Source: Phaseolus vulgaris
Lineage: Eukaryota > Streptophyta > Magnoliopsida > Fabales > Fabaceae
Length of the DNA stretch: 64,000 nt
Assembly (NCBI RefSeq): GCF_000499845.2
Contig: NC_023756.2
Span: 5,327,306-5,391,305, forward strand
Direction of reading: 5' to 3'
The notes beneath the pieces were generated by a model, which was not told where the DNA came from, made no database searches, and saw nothing but the letters and a program-made list of their open reading frames with translations. Of this stretch, positions 1 through 12,800 are shown piece after piece. Both the position numbers and the translations under genes were made by a program. How positions within the stretch are numbered: the stretch's first letter is position 1; every line of letters begins with the position of its first letter.

Positions 1-689
1 TAGAAAGGAATATAATTAAAATAATATTGTGAAGCTTTTACAAAAAGAAAGAAAATAAAAATTGTTAAATAAAAATTAATTATATATATAAAAAAAATAT
101 AATAACACTTATATATTAATTTAAATAGTAATTAATATTTTCATAAGAGATCATATTAAGTTTTTATAAAAAAGAATATAAAAAATAACATAAAATATTG
201 TTGTTACAAATAAGTTGGTATCATGAAAGCATAAAAAAGATGAAAACTATTAGTGGAAAAAATGAGAAAGCTATTCACGCCCTCTTTAACTATTCATCTT
301 CTCCCTTCTCACTGTTCATCTACTCCTTTCTTATTGATCATCTTCTCCTACTATCTTTTCACTGTTTGTCTTCATTTTTATTCTTTGATTTTTTTCTCCA
401 CTCTTCTTCGCAATTCATCTTTTCTGCTAAACTCCATTTTCTACACTGAACTTCCTCTACGCTGAGTTTCTTCTCCACCTCGTTTCTTCGTGATTTTTCA
501 GTTTTTGTTTCTTGCTCACTAATCGTCTATGACAGAACTGAATCCCGAATCACACGATTCACATTTGATTCACCCGACTCAAGTTACAATTCGAACTAAA
601 AAACAATTGACAAAAAAATATGTATCGCGGATGAGGAATTTTGTAACGAATCGCTATTTGAATCGTTCTATTCTAACTACCATGGTTTC
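1..689. other. AT-rich non-coding stretch, probably intron of the FURRY-like gene
   Basis: No gene is supported here. The short open frames are AT-rich or pyrimidine-rich and resemble no protein I know. Because the first in-window exon of the FURRY-like gene at 3814 starts in mid-protein, this stretch most likely belongs to a long intron of that gene, although a break in the gene cannot be excluded. Confidence 0.5.
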
Positions 690-1480
690 AATTAGATGTC
701 TGTTTTTGCATTGGGGTCCTTCCTTTTGTTGAGGAGTATGAGGACATGAAGTTTGATGAAAGATACCATTGGGTTGCATGAACTGTTGGAAATTGGTTAG
801 ACGAAAATTCACCAACACTGTCATTATAAAAAGCACGCATGGATATATCAAATTGTGTTTTGATTTCATTTAAAAATGTTTGAAATGCAGAAAACACTTT
901 TGATTGATTCTCAGTTAACCAAATCCAAGTACATCTAAAAAGAATGATCAATAATGGTAACAAAATATTTAAAATCAGTGGTAGTATCAATGCTGCAAGC
1001 TTTTGTTTGTGAACCATTATCAATTGTCAACAATTATAAAAGAAAAATTGGCAGTAGTACTAAATCAGGAGACAACGGAACAATGAATAGATATGTAATC
1101 AATTGCACTAGAGTTACAAACCCAAACCCAAGAACCAAAAGGAGTTTGTGAGAGACAAGCAGATGAATTACTTGTGGGTGTCACTGAAGTAGTATTACTA
1201 GTGGTTTGACGTGTCACACACCATTAGATAAAGTCTTCAAATGTTGCTAGATCAGCCGGTGATGTAGGAGCAATTGGTGACTCAATACTAACAATATGGT
1301 TAGAAAAGATGGGAGAATCTATTTTGTAGGTTGATTTGGTGTTGGAAGACATTTTTTGATGTAGGAGCAATTGGTGACTCAATACTAACAATATGGTTAG
1401 AAAAGATGAGAGAATCTATTTTGTAGGTTGATTTGGTGTTGGAAGACATTTTTTTAATAATACAACCAGTGTAATCGAAA
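690..1480 (-). pseudogene. Degenerate Ty1/Copia fragment (gag start, protease-like and integrase pieces)
   Basis: Read on the minus strand, a short gag-like start beginning MSSNTKS lies near 1453. It is followed by a protease-like piece, SWVWVCNSSAIDYIS, near 1090-1130; the usual form is W-(V/I)-L-D-S-G-A-S-D-H-(I/M), so the catalytic Asp-Ser-Gly is lost. Next come integrase pieces such as HQTSCPHTPQQ and CKNRHLIET near 690-790. The integrase is split over two frames and there are several stops. Most of gag and all of reverse transcriptase are missing, so this is a dead, internally deleted Copia copy lying antisense in the presumed intron of the FURRY-like gene. Confidence 0.72.
1261..1454. 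repeat. 97-bp tandem duplication
   Basis: The unit starting GATGTAGGAGCAATTGGTG at 1261 is repeated from 1358 with only one or two differences (GGGAGA against GAGAGA). Each unit is 97 bp. It lies inside the Copia fragment, so it arose after or during that element's decay. Confidence 0.9.
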
Positions 1481-2957
1481 ATCTGTTATGGCAGCACCAT
1501 GGTGGAAACCGGTGGTGGATTTACTACTTGTCGCCTCAACATTGTGGTGGCGATGCATGTTTCTCATGGCGGCTACTTTTTGCATCACATAATGTTGGCA
1601 GAACGAAGATGGAGAAAAAGGCGGAAAGGCATGCAACACCCATCCGAAAACAAAGGAGGCAAATGTGCAACGCAACGACGCATGAGAGAAACCCAAATTT
1701 CTTACATATGAGAAGCCCTAATGTTTTCTCTTTTCTTATTCTTTTGTTGGGTAATTAGCCTTAAATGTTAATTTTGTTTAAAGGTTGGGCTATACTTGAC
1801 CCAATGCAAACATTATAATTTAACCTAATACATTATCCACATTCCAGCAACATCTCCTTTGTTGTTCAATCCCACTGTCGCTTGCTGCTACTGTTTGTCG
1901 CCGCTGACGTTATGCTTATGCCATTCGTTAATTTCATAAAGGTTTTTGGGGGTCTCCGATATTTTACACTGAATACGACATAGATATGTATAGTGATAGC
2001 ATTGATCCACTATTACTTTACTTGTTTATCCATTACATGTAGTTGGATAGCCATTATGCAAGTCCAATATCTTGCATTGGATCCTTACATCTGACTACAC
2101 TCCTCAGTTGTAGCACCTATGCAAACTCGCATGAAAAGGAAAAGGGGAACCTAGAGTTGAAAGGGCTTCATCTCCCTAAAGTTCTAGGAAGAGTGCTGTT
2201 TACTCTTCTGAAAGTTGTACCTTGACAAGTTCCACGGTACTCTTTGAAGTCATCATTGCAAGAATAAAAAGAGATTTCCTAGAACAACTTTGCACCAACC
2301 ACTATCAAAGGACAAGGGTTTTTGCTTGTAGGTCTCTCAAGTTCATTAGGCCTCTATTGATGAATGATATGATTAATTCAAAGCAAAGGAAGTGGTTCCT
2401 CTTTGGTATAGGAGATGCTATAAGAAGATAAGCCCCTTGGACTAGTACTTATTATTACACAAGCAAGTAGTTGACAATCCTCATTTACATCTATCCTTGT
2501 ATCAATAAGAAAATAGGAGGCCTTCTTTCCTACAAAGGTAGGGTTTGGATTGGAGTGCTGGAATGGAAAAAAGGTATGGTTGTGCACTAGTCTTTTGACC
2601 GGTTCCATGTCAACATTGCAATGCCATTATCACCATGTGTTTGCACAAACATGGTGGAAGGCCCTAATATCAATTGATAAAACCCTGAGAGAAGCACACC
2701 ACGAAAGCTAGCTATTTATAGTTGGAGAGCCGAAGACCTTATACACCCCAGACTATAATCCCATACATCAAATGTGGGATTCAAATCCCATGACTTGCAA
2801 TTGAATCCTAACATAAAGTAAACACAACTGAAATGTCCATGTGGTGTGTTATGTCTAATAATTTTAGAATCTCAAGCATCTCTTTTTTTCGATTTGATTT
2901 TTGGAATGCTCAACATTGGATGTGTTTTAATATAGTTAAGCTGAATTATAGATAGAA
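1481..2957. other. Non-coding stretch, nothing recognised
   Basis: Positions 1481-1860 may be leader or LTR sequence of the Copia fragment to the left, judging only by position. The rest holds short open frames without family resemblance. No splice-consistent exon of the FURRY-like gene was found here. Confidence 0.4.
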
Positions 2958-3657
2958 GTGTAAATGAATTGAACCGAGCTGAGCATTTGAAGCTTGAGTT
3001 TGGCCTGTGAAAAGAATTGGATATTCAAGCTTAACTCATTTGTTTAAATGAGCTTAATTGAAAGCTTGATTTGGGCTTGCAAAAATAAGTTTGAGTTCAC
3101 CGTTTTAGCTCATATATAACTTAATTATTTTTACTTTAACATTAAGTGATAAATAGTAAATATAAAGTACTTTTATAAAAGTTATTATATTGTTTATAAA
3201 TAGTATAATATATGTAAAACTGTTTTCATAAAAAATATATTGTTTATGTAATATATATATGTATATAATATATATATGCATATAATATATATACATACAT
3301 ATATATACACATGAAAATTATATTGTTTATGTAATATGTATGTGCATATAATATATATACATATATGATATATATATACACATAAAATTATATTGTTTAT
3401 GTAATATGTATATGCATATATATATACATATATATATACAGACACATATTTATATGTTATGTATAAATGAATGAACTGTTCGAGAGCCCTTTGTATTGAG
3501 ATTTTAAAGCTTGAACTCCATTCATTTAAATATTCAAGCCCATTATCAAGTTTGAGTTTGCTTATTTTGCTAAACATGGCTTGAATGAGTAATTAACGAG
3601 TAGGGTCTGAATAGTTCATGAATAACTACTCATTTATACCCAAAATTACATATTGGA
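2958..3657. repeat. Candidate non-autonomous DNA transposon
   Basis: The left edge (GTGTAAATGAATTGAACC) and the reverse complement of the right edge (GGGTATAAATGAGTAG) share an imperfect inverted repeat. The interior has clustered words such as AAGCTTGAGTTTG and ATTCAAGC, typical of dispersed plant elements whose ends contain GAGCTTGA-type words. I see no convincing target-site duplication. The boundaries and class are therefore uncertain. Confidence 0.35.
3230..3447. repeat. AT-rich tandem repeat, three imperfect copies
   Basis: Three copies start at about 3230, 3313 and 3385. Each begins with a TATTGTTTATGTAATAT block and continues into an ATATAC/GCATAT microsatellite. Copy length falls from about 83 to 72 to 63 bp as dinucleotides are lost. 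It is non-coding. Confidence 0.8.
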
Positions 3658-3813
3658 ATACTTTGCAAATGTTGTTACATCTATTATAATTCAGACTAGA
3701 ATATGGTGTCTTAGTAGCAAAGTATAAAGATTAATAATTAGGTTTCCATAAACTTTTTAATTCTCTTATTCTTTTATGAACTTTGGTGTGAACTTAGTGA
3801 ACTCTTGTTTCAG

Positions 3814-6800
3814 GGTCGTTAGCCAAGTTGAATATCCCTCACTGGTTGATTTGAGGGGGCTTCTTTTGGACTTAGTTGCTCAACTCTTAGGTGCTCTGTC
3901 CCGTATCAGGTATATCTGATTTCTCAGGGTTGTATTTAAAATTTATCCAGTATGATTGAAAATTATTTGACAATTATGTTGTTAACACATATTTTTAATG
4001 AATACTTATTCATATCAGTCACATACACAATTCTATTGGGCCTGATGGGTTATATAGATAACTTATATGTTGAAATCTTATTGATCTTAATTTTTTTAAT
4101 GTGTAGTTTTCTTCTTTAGGAGTTTTAAGGTTCATGCTGTCTTGTGCCTTTTAAGGGTATGTATTGTTCTCAGTCCTGACAAATGTAGGCTATTGGTGCT
4201 ATAGGAGAAATTCAATTATCTTGTGATTTAATTCTTGGTTGGTGCCTTATGCCTTTTATCATTTTTCTCTGATTTCTTAGTTTATGCCTTAATACTAATT
4301 TTTGAATAAGACAAGGCAATGGATAGATTCTATACAAAAAGCAAATCACTGGCACTCAAATTCTCTTGAGATGTATCTCCTTGTGTGCTTAGTGCTGGCT
4401 TTCCTTGTTAGAATATATTTTATTTGTGACTCTGTATTGAGATAACTAATGTTCTATCAGGACCTCATATTCATTTGTTGCGTTAGTTGCAGTACCACAA
4501 CAAAAAGTGTATGGAGATATTTTTAGAATCTAGTAAATTACCAATTTAGAAAAATGAATTGTATACTTCAGTTCTCCATTTCAGGTGGAATTCTGTCTCC
4601 CTAAATATTAAAGCTTTGTAAATTTGAGATGATTAACTTTGGTTGTGTTAAATTTTAAAATTTGATGAGTGATTCTGGTTCAGTTCTGGTGGGATAGGGA
4701 CGATGCTGTTGGGTGATTCTGCTTCAGTCCTGTTTACTATCGTTCAGTTAGCCATGGCTGATAATATAGATGTTAGCCATAATTGTATTGCTTTTGTTTC
4801 TCAACAAAAAAAATGTTTTATTATTTCATGGTATTCCTCTTCTTGTTTTTATAGGTTTAGTTCTGTTACTGAGCGTTTTTTCATGGAACTCAACACCCGT
4901 CGAATTGATACTAGTACTGCTAGAAGTGAGACACTAAGTATCATTAATGGGATGCGCTACCTGAAGCTTGGGGTATGTGTAAAAATTAAATATTTCATGT
5001 AAAGTATTAAATGGTACTAGTATTGTTTAAATATAAGCTCCATCACAGGTTAAAACAGAGGGTGGATTAAATGCATCAGCTTCCTTTGTTGCAAAAGCAA
5101 ATCCTTTAAACCGTGCTCCTCATAAACGGAAAAGTGAGCTTCATCATGCCCTATGCAATATGCTTTCAAACATTCTAGCACCTCTTGCAGATGGTGGTAA
5201 AAGTCAATGGCCACCTTCTGGTGTTGAACCTGCACTTACATTATGGTATGAAGCTGTTGGACGTATAAGAGTTCAACTCATGCATTGGATGGATAAACAA
5301 AGCAAACACATTGCGGTAAGCTGTTCTCTTTACCAATTTCATTATTTTTCCTTGTTTTCTAATGTTAGTTTTTCTTAAGATTTTATTTCATGTTGTCATC
5401 TAGGTTGGGTATCCACTCGTAACTCTTCTTTTATGTCTTGGTGATCCTCAAATATTTCACAACAACTTAAGTCCTCACATGGATCAACTCTACAAACTTC
5501 TCAGGGTATGTTTAAATTCAATTCGCACATTCTTTGATTACATTTGAACTGTGGCAAGGCAAACAATATACTATGCATTGTAAAATGCTCATGTTTCAGC
5601 TAAGTATTACTCATGATTGCTAAACTTTTTGTCTTAAGGTCCATTTTCTAAAATGGTATCATAGTATATTTTTTAGTGAGTTTTTTAGGTCTATTGTACT
5701 ACCTGCTATTTGGTCACTATGTCACCCACAAATATCTAGTTCTACGCTTGAGATATCTAGTTCTTCGCGTGAGGGTTGCGTTAGAAATTCCTCATTGACT
5801 AGAGATATGATCAAATTATAGTATATAAGTGAGTTCAAAACTCACTTTACAAGCCAGTTTTGTGAGAGGTTTAGTTAAACTTAAAGTTCACTTTCTAAGA
5901 CTTTGCTTACTCTCTCTGTGTTTGTATAGGGATCCTTATGTTAAATTTACTTTTTTAAGATTAAGGTTTTATTTAATTCAATGTAGTGTATCATCATGCA
6001 AAGTTTCCTTCAATGAGTAAATTGCAGCACATGGCTCATATATTCATATTTGAAGTGAGAGAAAACTCAAAAAAGTTGATTGTTTATCTATACTAGCAAT
6101 CCAACTCATACTAATGAGTGTGGAAAATTTATAATCTAATAAGAAAAAAGTTTGTATGAAGTTTTTCTATATTATTTGTAATCTAATCTCAAACAATGAG
6201 ACCAATTTATATAGAGTACAAAAGAAGTTACAAGAGTTTCTGCCTAATGAGTATTTGCCTAATGAGTATCTGCCTAATGAGTAACTGACTCATGAGTAAC
6301 TGACTGTTGAGTAACTGACTGTTGAGTAGCTGACTGTTGAGTAGCTGACTGTTGAGTAGCTTACTGTTGAGTAACTGACTGTTGAGTAACTGACTGTTGA
6401 GTAACTGACTGTTGAGTAGCTGACTGTTGAGTAGCTGACTGTTGAGTAGCTGACTGTTGAGTAGCTGACTGTTGAGTAGCTGACTGTTGAGTAGCTGACT
6501 GTTGAGTAGCTGACTGTTGAGTAGCTGACTGTTGAGTAGCTGACTGTTGAGTAGCTGACTGTTGAGTAGCTGACTGTTGAGTAGCTGACTGTTGAGTAGC
6601 TGACTGTTGAGTAGCTGACTGTTGAGTAGCTGACTGATGAGTAACTGACTGATGAGTAACTGACTGATGAGTAACTGACTGATGAGTAACTGACTGATGA
6701 GTAACTGACTGATGAGTACCTAGTGAACTAGTGAGTACCTAGTGAACTAGTGAGTAACTAGTGAACTAGTGAGTAACTAGTGAACTAGTGAGTAACTAGT

Positions 6801-9800
6801 GAACTAATGAGTAGCTGACTAATTAATGATCAGTTGACTGTTAGGACTTGAGCACTATTAGAAAGTGAGTTTACGTTTTACTCATTCTCACAAAACTGGC
6901 TTGTAAGGTGTAGTCTAGCCTACTTATATACTGTAAATTGGTTTTATCTTTAGTTGATATAAGATCTTAATTACACCTGCTACGTCTATGGGAATAGATA
7001 TTTGTGGGTGGTCTGATAGTGACCTGATAACGGGTGACACGATAGGCCCCACAAACCTTGCTAGGCCCAACAAACTTTGCCATGATAGATTCTGATACCA
7101 ACTTTAGATGAATACAAAAGAATAGAAAGTGAATTAGAGAGCTTGATTCCCCTCTCTTAGGTTCTCATTTATAATGACATTGATAGTTCAAATACAATGA
7201 ATGAGAGGAAAAAGAGAATAATAGGTCATATCTAGAAACTAGGTACAACACGAAGCCCATACTAGTTTTTCAATAAAGTCTATTTAAGACGAGAGTTCAA
7301 CCCAAAAGACTAGTCCACCAAGTAGGAGAGCCTCAAGGCTTAAGTACCACATCAAGTAGCTCATCCTACTCGATGTGGCAACAACCAATCAGCTTACAAA
7401 GATAAACAATTAAAGACAACCAACTATTCTGGTGTGGCAAAGCCAATAAGCTTACATAACAAAGGAGAACTCTAATACCCTATTACTTCACCCCAAACTA
7501 AGGATTGTGAAGAACTCAACCCTGAGTTTGGCTTTGAGATGATTGAACTGAGTTATGGCAAGGGGCTTAGTTAGAATATTAGCAACTTGAGCTTGAGCAT
7601 GCACATAAGAGACAACTAGAGACTTGTCGAGAACTTTTTCACATAGAAAGAAAGTGCAACAACTCCATATGTTTCGTCATGGAATGCAGAAGAGGACTGT
7701 GACTCAAAGCAATGGTGCTTTGATTGTCACATTAGATGACTGGTGTGGGAATGCTTATTTGAAGCTCGTGAAGAAAGGACTGTAGCTGTAGAACTTCATA
7801 AGCTTCCATAGCTAAGCTCCTTTACACAATTTTAGTAGTTGGTGTTTCAACTAAGTTGTGTTTTTTGACCATCAATAAATTAAGTTAGGACCAAAAAATA
7901 GCTATGCCCGTGAAGTGCTTTTCTGTCATCTACTCGTAAGGCCAATCAATATGTGAAAAGACTTTGTCGGGCTTATCGTGCCACCCATTGTCAGGTCGCT
8001 AGTAAACTACCAACAAATATCTAGCCCATGCTCGAGATATCCAGTCCTTGGTGTGAGAGGATGTGTTTGAGATCCCACATCGACTAGAGATAAAACCAAA
8101 TTACAGTATATACATGAGTGTAAATCTCACTATACAAGTCGGTTTTTGAGGTTAAGTTAGACTTTAAGTCCACTTTTCAAGAATAAATAATATGTATGTT
8201 GTATTTTAGACTTCGCAACAAAGGTCATAATGCTAGTGTTTTTTGGGTGGACAGCTCTGTGCTGCTATATGGGATTGGCTACTTAGCTGTCATATTCTCT
8301 GAATCCTGAGTATAATGTTTGCTTGTATTGACAAAATTAAGTAGTATAATTAAGTGGCCATGCTAACCGTACACTTTTGTATTTATTATACACAAATTGT
8401 TGATCCTTATTTATAGAAATTAGCTCGAGTTAGGAGAAGATATTATTAGATACTGTATTTATCATACCCAAATCATTGATCCTTATTTATAAGATTTAGC
8501 TCTTTTGAGTTACAAGAAGATATTATAAGACTCTGTAGTAATTGATATTAAGATATTGTAGGGATACAAAGAGTTGTTATTTTATTTCTGTAATTATTTA
8601 TAGGGTGATAGAGTTCTTTGTAAAGTAAGTTCTTGTACTTGTTTAAAATTAAGAAATTAGAATCAGAGTTTCTGTTTTCTTCCCCCTATGTCTCTTTCAA
8701 GTAACTCTCTATGCCGTAGTTACAAGACAAGCATAACAATACTGAAAAGGGGGGCAGCCAAGTGCAAGAGAGAATCTGTTGAGTGAGAGAAGAAGAGAGG
8801 AATAGCTGATGGAAAATCATCTCATTCATTAATTCATTGTCATCTACTAAAGTTTATAACTACATTTAGATATTCAAATAGACAAGCCAAATATCATGTG
8901 ATATACCAATGGATAACCTCTAAACTCAAGACTTTTTATTTACCAAAATGATACAATCCATATTAATACTTTATTACTTTACACATGTATTGTAAATATT
9001 CCTAATCCGTCTGCCATCATCCTTGTTTAGGGTGTCCTGAAATGCATTTAGTCCAAGGAATAGGAAAGTCAGAGAAGGGTGCGTAAAGTGTCCTTTTCTT
9101 TCCCTAATGAAAACACAGATAGTTTTTTGCTACTCTTTAACTCCTAATATGTACAAGTGGCCAACTAGAGCTCATAGTACTTTCATTATTTCTGTTCTTT
9201 AGTTTTTTTTCTATGTTTTTAAACTATATTGGGAATCCATTCTCTGGTTGGTCATGCAGGATAAGAGTCATCGATTCATGGCTTTAGATTGTCTTCATCG
9301 CGTCTTAAGATTTTACTTGAGTGTCCATGCGGCAAACCAGGCCCCAAATCGGATATGGGACAACTTAGACAGTGTAACTTCACAACTTTTAGCAGTTCTA
9401 AGAAAAGGATTGCTTACTCAGGATGTTCAACATGATAAATTGGTTGAATTCTGTGTAACTATAGCTGAACATAACCTTGACTTTACCATGAATCATATGA
9501 TACTAGAATTACTCAAGCAAGACAGTCCCAGTGAAGCAAAGGTTATTGGTCTTCGGGCATTGCTTGCCATTGTTATGTCACCTTCAAGTAAGCATTTTGG
9601 TTTGGATATATTTAAAGGTTATTTAATCATATGCGTAGAATAATTGTACATGGTATTGTTTAATTGGAGTACATGTTTATAGCTTTATTTCTGCAGTAAA
9701 ACTCTGACAGTTTTGTTGAATGAGCAGGTCCTGACATTGGCCACTATATTCCAAAAGTGAAAGCTGCAATTGAATCTATATTAAGGTCATGCCATAAAAC

Positions 9801-12800
9801 TTATAGTCAAGCACTTTTGACATCATCACGGACCACAATAGGTAATTACTTCTATTATATGCTAGCTGGATTGAATGTGTTTTAGTATATAAGAATAACT
9901 GTGTAGAAGCTGAATCAAACCTCAATATTTTTGTGGAAAACATATTTGTTAACTAAGTAATGACTTGTGGATTTATTTTATAAAGAATTTTGCTTTGATC
10001 ATATTTTATGTATACTGAAATTTTTTAACTTGTTTTATGGTGTACAAATAAGTTTCTTTGTGCATTCAAAAGTATTGTTTGATAGATTAGTTTTGTAAAA
10101 AATATATGAAAGGATGAAGATGGCGGCATTAAGTATATTTAGCATTAATAAAAAATATATTATTATACATTGCAATTAACAATAACGTCTCAATATTTAT
10201 TTGATTAACATTTAAATGTATATACAGCACATATTGAACTGCTGAAACTTTTAAAAGAGTTGATTTCTTGATATGGTATATGAAGTGCATATGATCAAAT
10301 TTTTAGAGTCAAATCCTTACTAGCCAATTAAATTGTGCCACCCATTCTTCATAATTAAATTAACATTTAAAATTAGCAGAAGGTATATTGACACTATGCA
10401 TGGTTCACACTTCAAGCCTTGGGATATTTTTTGTAGATGCTGTAACGAAGGAAAAGTCTCAAGGGTATCTATTCCGATCTGTGCTGAAGTGCATCCCAAA
10501 TCTAATAGAAGAAGTTGGGCGAACTGATAAAATTACTGAAATAATACCACAACATGGCATAAGTATTGACCCCGGTGTTCGAGAAGAAGCAGTGCAAGTA
10601 CTAAACCGAATTGTGAAGTACCTACCCCATCGTCGTTTTGCAGTAATGAAGGGAATGGCCAATTTCATATTAAAACTTCCTGATGAATTTCCTCTTCTCA
10701 TTCAAACATCATTAGGACGCCTGTTGGAACTCATGCGCTTTTGGAGATCTTGTCTAATAGATGATAGGATACTACTTGATGCAGATGCAAAATCTCTAGG
10801 GCATGAAACTGAGAGATTGAGAAAGTCTTCCATTCAACAATCAGGCGAAGCAATTGAGTTTCGTGCATCCGAAATTGACGCAGTTGGCCTCATATTCCTT
10901 AGTTCCGTTGATAGTCAAATTAGGCATACAGCATTAGAGTTATTGCGTTGTGTTCGTGCATTGAGGAATGATATTCGGGACCTGAGGATACATGAGCAAT
11001 CAAATCTTATGTTAAAATATGAAGCTGAACCAATATTTATTATTGATGTTCTGGAAGAACATGGGGTACACTTTTGCCTTATTATTTTTATAGCTCAATT
11101 TTGTCAGAATGATATTTTGTCTTGTTATCAGCTAAGCTTTTATTTTATGCATTTTCTATTTGTTCAATTTTGAGTTGTATCTTGTCATATTAAGCTTTGG
11201 TCGCCTTAAAGATTAAATACATTGGCATTGCAGGATGAGATTGTTCAGAACTGCTATTGGGATTCAGGGCGACCATTTGATTTGAAACGAGAACCTGATG
11301 CCATCCCTCCGGAAGTGACACTTCAATCTATAATATTTGAGAGCCCTGACAAGAACAGGTGGGCTCGGTGTCTTAGTGAGCTAGTCAAATATGCTGCCGA
11401 ACTTTGTCCAAGCTCTGTTCAGGAAGCAAAGTAAGTTTCTGTTTTGTTTACCTTCTTCTGTCTTGACTGAAGTCCAAACTCTATAGAACTAAATATATTT
11501 AGTGGAAAATAATGCGCATAGAGATCCAGATAGAAACCAGAAGGAGACTGGTCTTTTGGTTAAGGAGACAAGAACACATTAAATTTATCCACCCTTTGAC
11601 AGATCCTACAATACTCCTATATCAATTATCAAATCCCTTTGCCTAGGGTAGGAACTGAATAAATTAATATAAGGGAACCCTATATTTTTTCTTTACAATA
11701 AAAGATGTGAACAATACTGAAATACAAGAAAGTAGAAGGAATTTGGAAGACAAAGAATCCTCCAAAGAAATGGGAGAATGAATAACAGACAATGAGAAAA
11801 TTCAATAGAGCAAGTAACCTTACACTGAATAGAAGTCATTCATTTAATCTTGCTTCAAATCAGCTTCTTTGCCAATGATACATCCTTAAATATATAAGCA
11901 TTACGCCCCAACTAAAGGCCAAGATAGTAGCATAGATGTACATTGCCGTGAAAATTTAGCCTTTCCCCTTGTACCAAAACTACTGCCCTATTTTGTATAT
12001 AGGCAGTAGCAGAACATTGTAGGAAGGCACGAGGAACCAATTCTGATCCAGGACCACAAACCACACATCTGGATGTGGCTTGTGAACTTGAATGATATCA
12101 TTTGAATTATTTACTTCTATCTTTCACTTCAATAAAACATTTGACCTAACAAGAGAAGGGAGCTTTCCACGAATCTCTATTGAAGTGTAGAATGGGTAAC
12201 CAAAATGCTTATGTTGGCAAGTTATTCCTTTGATAAACAAGGCTAGAGTCCTCTTCAGACTCATGTTTCATATACACAAAATATAGGAGATATCAGTTAT
12301 CAGACACCTGTTAACAGTTTAGGTAGTATTTAACCTAACATATTTTGGGTTTATCTTAAAGTAGTTGTTTCTCCATGAAGAAAACATTATAAAGGAAGTT
12401 TTTTGTAAAGTTAATTTTCTGATATTTTGTTCTACTCTCTTTCTGTATTATATTCCAACTTTAAAATAAATTTTAACCTAAACACAGAAAATTACCAAAT
12501 AAACTTAACTTTAATTTTGAAGTTCTTATTTCTGAAAAGGATAAGATAATAAAATCTTAGATAAATCATAATTGTTATTAAATATTACATCGTAGATAAA
12601 TTATAATTAAATTTACAAGCCCTCAGAGTAATGAAAGATCTGTTAAATAATAGGAAAGTCTAAAATTATATTAGTAAACTGTTATCATCCTAGAAACATG
12701 GGAGCTGATCCTATATAATCAGGTGAATAATGAAATAAGGAGTTGATCATATAATAGGAATATCTAGGTTATATATGTATTATTAAGAACTTTTTTATTT

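Noticed and set aside
3194..3577. 127-codon minus-strand Tyr/Ile-rich frame
   Set aside because: It is a by-product of the AT-rich tandem repeat.
6241..6815. CRISPR-like array
   Set aside because: Units are directly adjacent with no unique spacers, and the host is a plant; it is a minisatellite.
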